Shown here in pieces: positions 11,445-20,336 of a stretch of 64,000 nucleotides of DNA. Numbering within the stretch: position 1 is the stretch's first letter; the number at the start of each line of letters is the position of its first letter. The stretch comes from Symbiodinium natans (taxonomy: Eukaryota; Sar; Dinophyceae; Suessiales; Symbiodiniaceae). The stretch is from assembly GCA_905221605.1 (NCBI GenBank), contig CAJNDS010002764.1:88501-152500 (forward strand), read 5' to 3'. Under the pieces are notes generated by a model that was not told the DNA's origin, did not search any database, and saw nothing but the letters and a program-made list of their open reading frames with translations. A program made the translations under genes and the position numbers.

Positions 11445-11950
11445 TCACAAGCACCAAAGCAGCTCCCGTAGACCATGCCCCACCTCTTCTGAATCGGTAG
11501 TCGTGTGCAAAGTGCGGAGCTGATGGCCTGCTTCTGCGAAGGTTCGGCCGGGATCACTTTCTACTATCCAAAGGATCTGCAGGTCCTGCACCAATTTCTG
11601 TGGGTAAGCGGGCTCATGGTGCAGGATTCGAACCAACAGGGACACCCACTGCTGCCGCTGAAGCCTGGTAAGTGAGCGCACAACCTTTTTAAGATGCAAA
11701 GTGCAATCCACCACCTGTTTTAAGGTCTCGGAGCTGATGGTGGATACCGGCCCAGCATGTCTTCTGCGATCAGCTGCTGCACAAAAGGGAGGCCCCCGGC
11801 TCCATAACATTCAAGAGTCCTGTGCGCAGCCTTGCGTATGGACTCATTGACATCGCGGCAGAGTTCAAGCAAGAATCGAAGGTTGGGAAGAACGATGCGG
11901 CGGACGTCAGCTTCAGCAAAATGGGTTGTGCTGGTATCTGCCAGCGCCAT
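11445..11950 (-). pseudogene. HEAT/ARM-type helical repeat protein fragment, frameshifted
   Basis: Two overlapping minus-strand frames (11,950-11,720 and 11,810-11,445) read as one continuous helical protein if one base is gained or lost near 11,750. The first frame carries RRIVLPNLRFLLELCRDVNE followed by SIRKAAHRTLECYG, a typical pair of amphipathic helices with the loop residues of HEAT repeats. The second continues with LKQVVDCTLHLKKVV and QQWVSLLVRILHHEP. No promoter, splice sites or complete domain were identified. It may be a decayed host gene, a retrocopy, or an intact gene with a sequencing error. Confidence 0.4.
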
Positions 11951-13118
11951 GCACCACTGACGACCTAAGATTGAAGAAACAATCTACCAAATGTGGCAGC
12001 TCTGAAAGATGCGATGCTGAGAGGAAGTAGGCTGTGAATCATGAATGGATCAAGAGGATTCAAGAGGCATTGGTAGTACTTCTGCTGCTCGACATCGCCT
12101 CCGAAGGCTGCGTCCAAGCCGGTGTTTGACCGCGAGTCCATGGTTTTGCAAAAGGCAAGAAGTGCTGCAGGCCTGCTTCAGGGCACCAGATTGCGGCTCA
12201 GAGATGCTCAGAGGGCTTAGAGGCTTAGAGCTTGAGGCTATCGAGAGAAGTGGCTCAATATAGACACTCATTCCCGGGCTGCACGAAAAAGCATGCCCTG
12301 ATTCGTGCCTGTCCATTCTGCCCATCTCGTCCACGTGCTTTATCAAGACCTGGCGCTGTCACGCTTCAGGCCCAGGGAGGCGGCCGTGATAATTATCTAT
12401 GCTGACAGCAGTTCCGAAAAGCGCCCGCGGGTAAGTTCCACGCATTCGGGCTCCTGGTCTGCTGGGAGCTCAGGCGCCAGTTCATCAAATCGCCAACCTG
12501 CATGGAAGTACACGGGCATCAGCAGGACTGCATGTTGTCTACGGCATTCTACCGCCGACTTCTATGCTTTTGCACAGCTGGCAACTCGTGTCGAGACAAG
12601 GCGCATCAAGGTACGGCAGCAAATTTGGCCTCAGGCGTGTTCGAGAAAGGCACTGCTACTTTGCTCAGGATCTGAAGCCGCCACAGATCCCAAGTCCGAG
12701 GTGCAAGAGGAGCTTGTAGGGATCCCAGTCAAGTGAGTCAAGTGAGTCAAGGCCAACCTCGGAACTCGAGAAGCCGCACAAGGTTTGGCTTATGATTTCA
12801 GCAGGCAGCTCATGCAGCTCAATTCCCGGAACATGCCGCGAGGTCTCCGACAAAGATTGCATCACCACTTCACAATGCACGTCCCCCAAGCTACAAACGG
12901 ACCTCCGAGTCCGAGCTGAAGCTCCATGGCAAAGATTGCGTGGAGATCTCCTCAAAACCAGAAACTGGCATCAAACTGCTGCTGTCAGAGGCCTTCCGCG
13001 CCTCCAAACCCTCGTCGGCCGAACTCCCTGTGCTCTGCCTCAGCCGGCCAAAAGCAGAAGGAACGAGCACAAGCCTACAAACCCTGGGACCCCTAGGTGA
13101 ACCAGGGATGTTTTGCAG

Positions 13119-14690
13119 ACACTAGAACTCCAGAAAGAAGCACTACGGTGCACTAGGTCCTCTAGGTCACTAGGAGCCTACAAACCCAAGGCAAACCCTG
13201 GACAGGCACTTTGCAATCAGGACAGAGTTGATCGTGGCTGCGGCTCTGCTGGAACCCCAAAGCCCCAAGTGTTGCACACATACAGGTGCTCCCCTGGGGC
13301 ACAGGTCAGCACGCAGATGCAAAGAAGACGAAACAACATCTTGCAACATCTGCAATCCCCTCCCCCCAACATCACGACGCACTCCCCTGGTTTCAGATTC
13401 AACGCCCTTCCCATCCCGGCAGCCACGCTTCGCCGATGCTCCCGTTTTTGCACTTCCAGCGGGATTTGACGGACAGAAACCTGGATTGGTACATGTTGCA
13501 GCTGTTTGCAGCTGAGAAGCTCGACAGGCTCGTGATGCTCGTGGCAACCATGTGGACCCTCCATCTCCAAGGGATGTCGAGAGGCAGCAACCTTGTGGCA
13601 TAACTTCCCGCACTTTGGGAATGAGGGCACATGGGCTCCAAGCCTTTTATAACAGAATTGGTATGGGCCAGCAGTGACAAGAAACGACTCAGATCAAGAG
13701 TGCTAGGAGTTCGCAAACTGCGTCCCTAACCAACCACCAACGCAGGACAGCGAAAGACACTTCGACCAGGCCTCGTCATGCTCCTCACGCAAGAGCCGGC
13801 GCGGAAGTCGCTGAGCTGTGGCCTCGATTTCCCATCCCATCACGACGCAAAAACAGATCACGTCCTCAGTCGCAGACACCGGCGTCAAAGCTGCTGCTCT
13901 GAAGCCTTCCACACCCTAAACCCATCTAAACCCTCAACTTCCCAAAGCCCTTCACCCTTAAGCCCTAAGGCCCAAAGAGCCCCCAGGGAGCCTCCAAATC
14001 GCCATCGTCGGCCGGACTTCCTGACCTCTGCCCTGGGCTCTGCCTCAACGGGTAAAGGAAGCAGATAAGAAGCAGAGCCCTAATAGGCCTACAAGAGGGC
14101 TTAGGGTTTAGGGGTTTAGGGTTTAGGGTTTGGGTTCTTCCAGAAAAATTCATTGGCCCTTGATACCCTCACCCTCAACAAAAGAGAGCACGAGTAGTAA
14201 GCTCTCGAACTATCTGGAGCACACTAGAACCCAGAATGAAGCACTAGGAGCCAACCGGCCATGGTGGTTGTGGCTCTGCTGGAATGCCAAAGCCAAAAGC
14301 GCTGCGCACATACACGTGCTCCCCTGCTCCCCTGCGGTGCTGTTTTGAAAGATATATTGTTCTGGGGGCACAGGAAAAAAAGAAGGATGAGAACCACTCT
14401 TGACGCAGTTGCAAAGAAGAAGAAGAAGAAGGAGGAGTAGCAACATCTTCCAACCCCTGCCATCCCCCCCAACATCACGCCGCAATGCCCTGATTTCAGC
14501 ATCCAAGGTGCTTGACGGGCTCGTGATGCTCCTGGCAACCATGCGGGCCCTCCATCTCCGTCGCTTTCGGAACCTTAGCTTGACATGGCAGCAAATCACG
14601 CCGAGAGGCACCTCCACCTTGGGGAGGAGGGGGTGGCAATGGCAGCTTCCCGCACATGGGCTCCAAATGGCTATTGGTGCACAAAGTGAG
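13119..14690. repeat. Degenerate tandem duplication, ~1.1-kb period
   Basis: Several words recur in the same order. Actagaactccagaaagaagcac (13,124) recurs near 14,223. Gtggctgcggctctgctggaa (13,233) recurs near 14,264. Catcccccccaacatcacg (13,360) recurs near 14,461. Cttcccgcac...catgggctcc recurs near 14,645. The two copies differ by many substitutions and indels, so the duplication is old. Antiparallel ORFs inside it show no conserved reading frame, which argues against coding. Confidence 0.65.
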
Positions 14691-15565
14691 TTTCAGCACC
14701 GGCAAGCCCTGTAGTGTGTGTGTGTGTGATCAAGCGCACAACGCTGCGCTGACGAGCAATTGTAACCAGGCACACATTACTTGAGTCATATTGAGTCATC
14801 ACCACAAGACTTGTGTCAGTGTGTCAGCTTGCACAGTCAGCGAGGAACTGGGTCAAAGCCGCTCCAGTCGTCAATGCTCCAGCAATCTTGGTCCTTCGAC
14901 TTTCTGGCTGTGACAGACATTTATCACCATCCGAGCCATCCTTAGCCATATGCTGCCACCAGCAAATGCTAGCAGGGCACCTCGACCTACCCCCTATTCC
15001 CCGCTGCATTGATCAAGAACATTCAAGAACTCAAGAACGCAGCGCCATAGCTCCTGCTGGTAATCCACGTTCTCCGCATCACCCACATTGAAGAACTCGC
15101 AGTCGAGACTCCGGCGTGCAGGGTCATCTGGCTCAATGTACCTCGTTCCATTTCGTTCCGCAACAGCAGCCTTCCTTCTAAAAACTGTGCGCCTGACTTA
15201 GAGGTGGTGCTGGCTTAGCATGTGTGTGTGTCAGGTTCTTGTCAAAAAAAAACCTTCGCAATCTCTCTGAAAAGCCCCCCAGCACTTCGGAGTTGTCCGT
15301 GCCCGGCAGAGCCACGCAGAACACCAAAAGAGCAAAGCATCTCGAATCCTCCTTTTGCCTCCTACTCGGTCAACTCTCTCAGGTCACATATCTTAGCAAT
15401 TGCTGTGTATGACATGCTGCCCAAACTCTCACGCAAAGAGGCGCAGATTCCTTCCATCTCACACTCTTTCAGCTAAAGCTACCCAATAAACAGCTATCAA
15501 GTTACGCAGCGTCCACGTTCCCTTCAACAGCTGCCTTTTTTTCCGTTGTGGCAATCCCGCAACAC

Positions 15566-16528
15566 TCACTGACGCCTGTTTGTCTTCATCAAGTCAGCCA
15601 ATGCTTGGCTCAGTTCTAGTGGCTCAGCGACAATCTGCAACTTGTGACTGTAGTGAACGCCCAGGTCACGAAGCAAGTACACCTCGCTGGTGTATTCCAT
15701 ATCTTCCCATAAGTCAAGCACAACCAAGCCTGGCGGCGCGTGCACTGGCTCACTCAGCCTCCCATACAATAATGGTCGAGACACTCTTGGAAAAGATTCG
15801 TTGACCGGGAACCGCAGGGAGATGTTTTCCTGGAGCGCAAACTTCTGCCACACCTGCGGGTTGTTCACCAAAAACGTGTTGATCTTGCTGTTTGTGATTG
15901 GGGGGGCTAGGGATAGACGCGTTGTTCGCAAAAATGCCACAAACTCCTTGAACATCGTCTCCAGCCAAAATCTTGAACTCACCGACAAATATTTCAGCTG
16001 GAGCAATCTATACTTCGTTTCTGCAAGGGCAAGGGCTGCGTCCTTTTCCTTTTCCGCAAGGGCAAGCTCCTGGGCAAGCTCCTGGTCCTTTTCCGCAAGG
16101 GCAAGCTCCAGGGCAACACTTGTGACGTTCTCATCATGCCCCTGTACCCCGAGCAGATTTTGTGCCTTTGTCAAAAACCTGTCGCCATAACCAGCGTTGA
16201 GGCTCTGCAGCTTGTAGCTGCGTCTGAGCTGCGTCTTCATCCCAACGAAAGCGTGGAACTCCACGAGCGCCACCACGGCACAGACACAGGCAAAGGAACG
16301 ACGCACCATGTTCCGCAACCAAGTGTACATTGACAGTGCGCTGTTAGCAAGAGATGCCTGCGGACGATCACAATGATGTGAGCAAGCCCTTCTCAATTGG
16401 CTGGGCAAAGAGCCACGGAAATTGACACTTGCCAAATGGCGCGCCTTCATAAGGACGTAGCTGATGTAGAGGAAGCACGCGGCACGGCATCCGAACCTTG
16501 ACCCAAAACCGCTTGGTTTCACTGACAC
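15566..16528 (-). CDS. Hypothetical coiled-coil protein with a membrane segment
   Basis: A 320-codon frame, the longest convincing host ORF in the left third. M67 (start near 16,330) is an equally plausible initiator, because the first 66 residues have no clear structure. After M67 comes a hydrophobic stretch (residues ~75-95, SFACVCAVVALVEFHAFV). Then follow a charged coiled coil built on repeated LALAEK(D/E) units (residues ~142-172) and a 130-residue globular-looking C-terminal part. No family is recognised. The LALAEK repeats are also visible as a repeated 18-24-bp DNA word at 16,030-16,110. It could be a complete intronless gene or a long exon. It lies about 0.9 kb left of the viral island and is transcribed away from it. 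Confidence 0.5.
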   Translation of the reverse strand: MSVKPSGFGSRFGCRAACFLYISYVLMKARHLASVNFRGSLPSQLRRACSHHCDRPQASLANSALSMYTWLRNMVRRSFACVCAVVALVEFHAFVGMKTQLRRSYKLQSLNAGYGDRFLTKAQNLLGVQGHDENVTSVALELALAEKDQELAQELALAEKEKDAALALAETKYRLLQLKYLSVSSRFWLETMFKEFVAFLRTTRLSLAPPITNSKINTFLVNNPQVWQKFALQENISLRFPVNESFPRVSRPLLYGRLSEPVHAPPGLVVLDLWEDMEYTSEVYLLRDLGVHYSHKLQIVAEPLELSQALADLMKTNRRQ

Positions 16529-17349
16529 CGTTTTGAAAGGCGTCGGCCGCGGGAAACCAGGGCGTGACTTGTGACTTGTGGGCGTCGCGTGCGAGAAAGA
16601 AGGGCGTGGCTCGTGAGCTCGCGCCTAAAATTCAGCCTAGAAACCCTCGCCCGGCCCCCCAAAAAGTCACAATTGACGGCCCATTTTTTCCTGGCCCGGC
16701 CCCCAAAAAGGCGCAAGTCACGGCCCATTTTCTCTGCCCAGACCCAGAAGTCACGCCTCAATTCCTCGGCCCCCGGTCCCAAAAATCAAAACCTACCAAG
16801 CACACGCAATCACTCTAAGGTTCCTTGCCGCAATCCAACCATGAGCGTCACCTGTCACGCTTAAAGCTTCATTATCAACAAATCATTTCAAAAAAACATG
16901 TCAGTTGTGCCCTGCTAGCGGTGGCTGGAGTTCGACCACAAGTCCCACTACAGAAGGCGCTACTTCTGGAGGCATGGGGTTGTTGTGATGATAAACCCCA
17001 CCGCAATAGAACCAAGCACCACACCAAAACAGGAAACCACTAGAGCAGAAAGTGAGTTAACGCACTGCTCTTCAAGTAAGGTAAACAACAACACCCAGAG
17101 AAGGAAGAAGGCACAACCCCGCGTCCCCACCAGGCAGTCAACACACTCTTTGTGTTGAGCGGCATGTTGTCGCGGGGTTGATGCCAAAACCCACTGCGCC
17201 GAACAAATCATGAAAATACTCAAGCATGAACAAATGCATGCAAAGTAAACACAAATTCCCAAGCAATCACCAAGGAAAAAATCCTGACAAAAGCAATCAA
17301 TTATGCAAATCAAGGAAAACAACTTGTTTTTCTGGATGTTAATTAGAAG
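16529..17349. other. Left flank of the viral island
   Basis: 16,550-16,800 contains two to three degenerate copies of a unit with GGCCCATTTT and AAGTCACGGCCC. 16,820-17,349 is unique and AT-richer and holds no recognisable gene. No terminal repeat shared with the right flank was found by eye. Confidence 0.4.
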
Positions 17350-17431
17350 TATATGGGTTTATGCTTTTTCAACTAGAGGAATATGGGTTTATGGTTTTTT
17401 CCCTCCGAAGACTGTCCTACCCGAGGAAAAG
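17350..17431 (+). promoter_or_regulatory. Candidate viral promoter with a duplicated ATATGGGTTTATG word
   Basis: The word atatgggtttatg occurs at 17,352 and again at 17,381, each followed by a T-run (cttttt and gtttttt), directly upstream of the first viral gene. The region is AT-rich against a GC-rich gene body. A promoter role is inferred from position and duplication only. Confidence 0.35.
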
Positions 17432-17641
17432 ATGGTCAAACCTACCGGGCTCTACTGCCGAGTCCCAGGCTGCAAGCTAAATGGCTTTCGCTTTAAGACA
17501 AAGCAAGCGCTACGCAACCACACGCTCAAAACACACACAGTACCGCAGGAAGCACGCACTCCCTGCGAAGAGGTGGATTTTAGTTCCCGAAAGCAACGCA
17601 GATGTGCTGCTTTTACCAATGCTACCGCGCCCTGTGGATAA
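17432..17641 (+). CDS. Small C2H2 zinc-finger protein
   Basis: Using the ATG at 17,432 gives a 69-residue protein. It contains one C2H2 finger with C9-x4-C14-x15-H30-x4-H35, ending in the typical H-x4-H helix (LRNHTLKTH). The frame is open further upstream to 17,303, but those residues are encoded by the AT-rich duplicated promoter-like stretch and look non-coding. The stop lies ten bases before the ATG of the packaging ATPase, so the two are probably co-transcribed. Single-finger proteins of this size are common accessory genes in large and mid-size eukaryotic DNA viruses, where they are thought to bind DNA or regulate transcription. The finger is seen directly; the role is inference. Confidence 0.6.
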   Translation: MVKPTGLYCRVPGCKLNGFRFKTKQALRNHTLKTHTVPQEARTPCEEVDFSSRKQRRCAAFTNATAPCG

Positions 17642-17650
17642 AACGCAAGC

Positions 17651-18493
17651 ATGGGGAAGATCAAGGTCTTCCCGACCCCAGACTACAAGAGCAAGCAACC
17701 CCACGACCCCGCGGTACCCCAACTGCCGTCAACCGGCATTTTGCTAGGACCGTCGAAATCAGGCAAGACGGTGGCCTTGATCTCCATGATTCTTGAACAG
17801 TACAAGGGCTGCTTTGAGCGCATCTATGTTTTCTCGCCAAGCATCAGTGTGGACGACGGTTGGAAGCCCGTCAAGCAATATATCGAGGAAACCATGAAGG
17901 TGAACACAGACCGGGAGCAGGTCTACTTCGAGAACTGGGACGAGGCGGCCCTGCGCCGCATCATAGACCAGCAGCGCAAGATCACCCAAGTCAGCAAGCA
18001 AATGAAGATGAAGCAGCTGTACCAGATCTTGATTCTCATTGACGACTTTGCGGATAGCCCCAACCTGCACAAGAGAACTGGTGACTCAGCCTTGGACACC
18101 CTGTTTGTCAGGGGCCGCCATTTCCAGATATCTACTTGGGTGAGCACCCAGAAGCTGCGCCTGATCAGCAACGCGGTGCGGGTCAACGCCCAGTTCTTCA
18201 TGGTCTGGCGCCTAAGAAACCAGCTGGAAAAGGACAGCCTGCTGGAAGAGCTCACCGCCCTCGTTCCCAAGCAGCAGCTCCACGCGATGTACGAGGAGGC
18301 TGTGCGGGAGCCCTACAGCTTCCTGTACATCTACCTTCTGAACCCCAGGGACGAGATGTTCCACATACGCTTCGAACGTCGGTTCCAGGTCGGCGCCCCG
18401 CCTGCAGAAGCAAACGAAGACACCGGTTATGGGAGCCTTCCTCTCGACGTTAGCGACCAAGCTGCTGGGAAGCAGCACCCTGTGCCAAAGTGA
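17651..18493 (+). CDS. A32-like genome-packaging ATPase (FtsK-HerA superfamily)
   Basis: A 280-residue protein with the full set of motifs of the packaging ATPase shared by polintons, polinton-like viruses, virophages and NCLDVs. Walker A is GPSKSGKT (residues 33-40). Walker B is ILILIDDF (126-133). RGRH (154-157) lies where the arginine finger is expected, and the sensor is STQK (165-168). The enzyme should use ATP to pump viral DNA into the preformed capsid. Length is normal for the family. The gene lies between the zinc-finger gene and the penton-like gene; its 3' end overlaps the next ORF by 65 bp if that ORF starts at 18,429. GC-rich third positions set it apart from flanking host DNA. 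Confidence is high from motifs alone. Confidence 0.93.
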   Translation: MGKIKVFPTPDYKSKQPHDPAVPQLPSTGILLGPSKSGKTVALISMILEQYKGCFERIYVFSPSISVDDGWKPVKQYIEETMKVNTDREQVYFENWDEAALRRIIDQQRKITQVSKQMKMKQLYQILILIDDFADSPNLHKRTGDSALDTLFVRGRHFQISTWVSTQKLRLISNAVRVNAQFFMVWRLRNQLEKDSLLEELTALVPKQQLHAMYEEAVREPYSFLYIYLLNPRDEMFHIRFERRFQVGAPPAEANEDTGYGSLPLDVSDQAAGKQHPVPK

Positions 18494-19409
18494 GTGCAGC
18501 AACGTCAACTGCTGCACCTCCGCTGCTGCTGCCGCGAGGGTCTACGATCCTTCCAGGCCGCCCTGGATGCAGAAACCGACGGGGTGGGGGCAGCAAGTCT
18601 CCGATGAGTCCGAGGGCTTGCCGAGACCATTCACCTACCCAGCAGGAAAGAGGAAAAGACGCATGACGACCATTTACGTGGATTCCCGGAAAAGGGTCGC
18701 CGGCACCGACGCCGACTTCGAGTTCGACGTCGGGGAAACGGTCCACCTGCAGAACTCGGCCCGGCTGGGAGTCTTCAAGATCAGGGTGGCCGACACGTTC
18801 TTGAGCACCGACCGGGGCACCTATCTCTATTGGAGGGACGCCGCCCTCAACACCCTGAACTGGGCACAGCTGCCCGTGGGCGCCTACACCGGCGTCCGCC
18901 TTGCTGCGTGGATCAGCAGCAACTTTGGCACGGCCGTCTACGGGGAATCCACCAACGAGATTGCGGTGGCCTGGGACGGCAACCGAACCATCCTCAACGA
19001 CCAAGAGCTGCGGACCCTCTTCCCCAGTTCGGCCAGCTATCCACCGGGCGCAACGCCCTCCCGGCCCTTGAGCATCAACCACCTATTAGGCCCCAGCTTC
19101 ATCGAGGGCAGCAACCAGATGTTCAGCTTCGTCGTCATGAACCCCTACAACGAGCTGTACCTTCGCTGCTCCAGCCTCGCCAACGCCGCAGACACCGTGG
19201 GGCCCCTGGGTCACGACATCATCGCCAAGATCATTTGCAGCCAGGGGGTAGGCTACATCATGCAGTCCAGCACCGACGACAACCACTTGGTCAACATCCG
19301 GGGCCCCATCACCTTGCGGTACCTCCGCTTCAAACTGACCGATTTGGACGGCAACGTGGTGAACCTCCGCGGCACGAGCATCAGCTTCTGCGTGTACTTG
19401 GACGGGTGA
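18429..19409 (+). CDS. Penton-like minor capsid protein
   Basis: A 326-residue protein. The N-terminal core motif TIYVDSRKRVAGTDADFEF (residues ~79-97) and the C-terminal ending FKLTDLDGNVVNLRGTSISF, followed by CVYLDG, match the pattern of minor (penton) capsid proteins in polinton-like viruses and relatives: an early 'VDSR-R' element and a final jelly-roll strand preceded by 'D-x-x-G-x-x-V-x-L-x-G'. It should occupy the capsid vertices. Two starts are possible. ATG 18,429 overlaps the ATPase and gives an N terminus MGAFLST, which fits an N-myristoylation signal (G2, S6). The ATG at 18,663 gives a protein starting MTTIYVDSRKR, directly at the conserved core. Its neighbours (ATPase, major capsid protein) support a structural role. 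Confidence 0.65.
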   Translation: MGAFLSTLATKLLGSSTLCQSECSNVNCCTSAAAAARVYDPSRPPWMQKPTGWGQQVSDESEGLPRPFTYPAGKRKRRMTTIYVDSRKRVAGTDADFEFDVGETVHLQNSARLGVFKIRVADTFLSTDRGTYLYWRDAALNTLNWAQLPVGAYTGVRLAAWISSNFGTAVYGESTNEIAVAWDGNRTILNDQELRTLFPSSASYPPGATPSRPLSINHLLGPSFIEGSNQMFSFVVMNPYNELYLRCSSLANAADTVGPLGHDIIAKIICSQGVGYIMQSSTDDNHLVNIRGPITLRYLRFKLTDLDGNVVNLRGTSISFCVYLDG

Positions 19410-19466
19410 ACTGATTGGTCGGTCCAGGAAAATAATAAACATGTCAGAGGAAAAAGACGCGATTAA

Positions 19467-19856
19467 ATGTCTGAGCCAGCCGAAACTGACGAGGCAGGCG
19501 GCCCGCACGGAGCTGTTGCCGAAGAAGCCAAGCCTGTGGAAGCGGCTCCTGAGCCTGCTGGCGTCGCAGACGCAAAGCCCGATGAGCCGGCCCCTGCTGC
19601 CGAAGCCGAAGAAGCAGAGCCAAAGCGCGGGCGGGGCAGACCGCCCGGCAGCAAGAACAAACCCAGGGCCAAGGCACAGTCCGCTCCACAAGCTCCTCCC
19701 ACCGTCCCTGTCGCACCTGCTGTTCCCGCACCCGTCTTGGAGCCAGAGCCAGAGCCAGAGCCAGAACCGACACCCGCTCAAATGAGAGCCACCCGACAGC
19801 TTCTCCGAACGGACCGCTTCGAGGAGATGCTCATGCGAAACACGATGGAATTCTAA
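19467..19856 (+). CDS. AT-hook protein, acidic/proline-rich
   Basis: A 129-residue protein, rich in A, E and P. It contains a textbook AT-hook, RGRGRPPGSKNK (residues 54-65), expected to bind the minor groove of AT-rich DNA. The N-terminal half is acidic, the middle is a proline-rich linker, and the C terminus is the short helix-like tail FEEMLMRNTMEF. The tail is followed after the stop by a second, diverged copy of its last 34 bases. A competing ATG at 19,441 opens another frame of 114 codons (MSEEKDAIK...). That frame lacks the AT-hook and is less likely, but the pair could reflect an old frameshift near the start. A role in condensing or organising viral DNA is plausible, not shown. Confidence 0.6.
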   Translation: MSEPAETDEAGGPHGAVAEEAKPVEAAPEPAGVADAKPDEPAPAAEAEEAEPKRGRGRPPGSKNKPRAKAQSAPQAPPTVPVAPAVPAPVLEPEPEPEPEPTPAQMRATRQLLRTDRFEEMLMRNTMEF

Positions 19857-19891
19857 CGGAGATGCTGATGCGAAACGCAGTGAAGTTCTAA
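19823..19891 (+). repeat. 34-bp tandem duplication at the 3' end of the AT-hook gene
   Basis: Copy 1 (19,823-19,856) contains the stop codon of the AT-hook gene. Copy 2 (19,858-19,891) matches at 28 of 34 positions and also ends in TTCTAA. Both would encode an EMLMRN tail followed by a stop. Confidence 0.85.
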
Positions 19892-19916
19892 TACTAAGAA
19901 ACAAACAGACAAAACC

Positions 19917-20324
19917 ATGATGACCATCGAGCCCCGCAACGAGCCTGCGATGCTGCGGCAATTCTGGAAAAGGTACCCCTCTTACAACTTGAACTCGCTG
20001 ATGCGAAAGCGCTATGAGGAGCTCATGGACGCCAAGGCCTTCAACGAGTGGCTGTCCAACCGCCAGCTCAAGCAGGAAGGGGCGGGCTACGCAGACGCCA
20101 TGGGTAGACTCACCGAGGCAGTCAACCACCGGGTTCTCCAGTTGCGGTGGGCGGGGGCCGAACGACGACAGACCCTCCGGGCAGGCGACCAGCTCGTCAG
20201 AAACACCATGGAGTCCGGCGTTGTGCCGGGCTTCGTTCCGCAAGCCGCCCGCCAGACGAGGAATCCTCCCAGGCCTGGTCGTCAAAATGTTGAAGCATCG
20301 GGCGTCGTGGGCGGCGTGTACTAA
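19917..20324 (+). CDS. Small viral protein of unknown function
   Basis: A 135-residue, basic and helical-looking protein (MMTIEPRNEPAMLRQFWKRY at the N terminus). No family is recognised. Residues ~93-99 (LVRNTME) repeat the C-terminal tail motif of the preceding AT-hook protein (LMRNTME), which suggests a shared binding peptide or common ancestry of the two tails. It sits 25 bp after the duplicated tail of the AT-hook gene and 12 bp before the next gene, inside the virion-gene cluster, so a structural or assembly role is a fair guess. Confidence 0.6.
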   Translation: MMTIEPRNEPAMLRQFWKRYPSYNLNSLMRKRYEELMDAKAFNEWLSNRQLKQEGAGYADAMGRLTEAVNHRVLQLRWAGAERRQTLRAGDQLVRNTMESGVVPGFVPQAARQTRNPPRPGRQNVEASGVVGGVY

Positions 20325-20336
20325 GCAAATAAGACG

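Larger units (their letters stand above)
10930..15565. other. Host region without firm genes apart from the HEAT fragment
   Basis: Short ORFs only. It holds a degenerate duplication (13,119-13,660 against 14,219-14,690), a GTCAAGTGAG triplication (12,729-12,749), an AAG-rich patch (14,415-14,440) and a TTTAGGG tract (14,096-14,130). Nothing else is recognisable. Confidence 0.5.

Noticed and set aside
18450-19082. 210-codon minus-strand ORF opposite the penton-like gene
   Set aside because: Shadow ORF without motifs; GC-rich coding on the plus strand explains it.
19441-19785. Alternative frame starting MSEEKDAIK upstream of the AT-hook gene
   Set aside because: It lacks the AT-hook and conserved tail. 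It may reflect an old frameshift at the start but is not supported as a gene.
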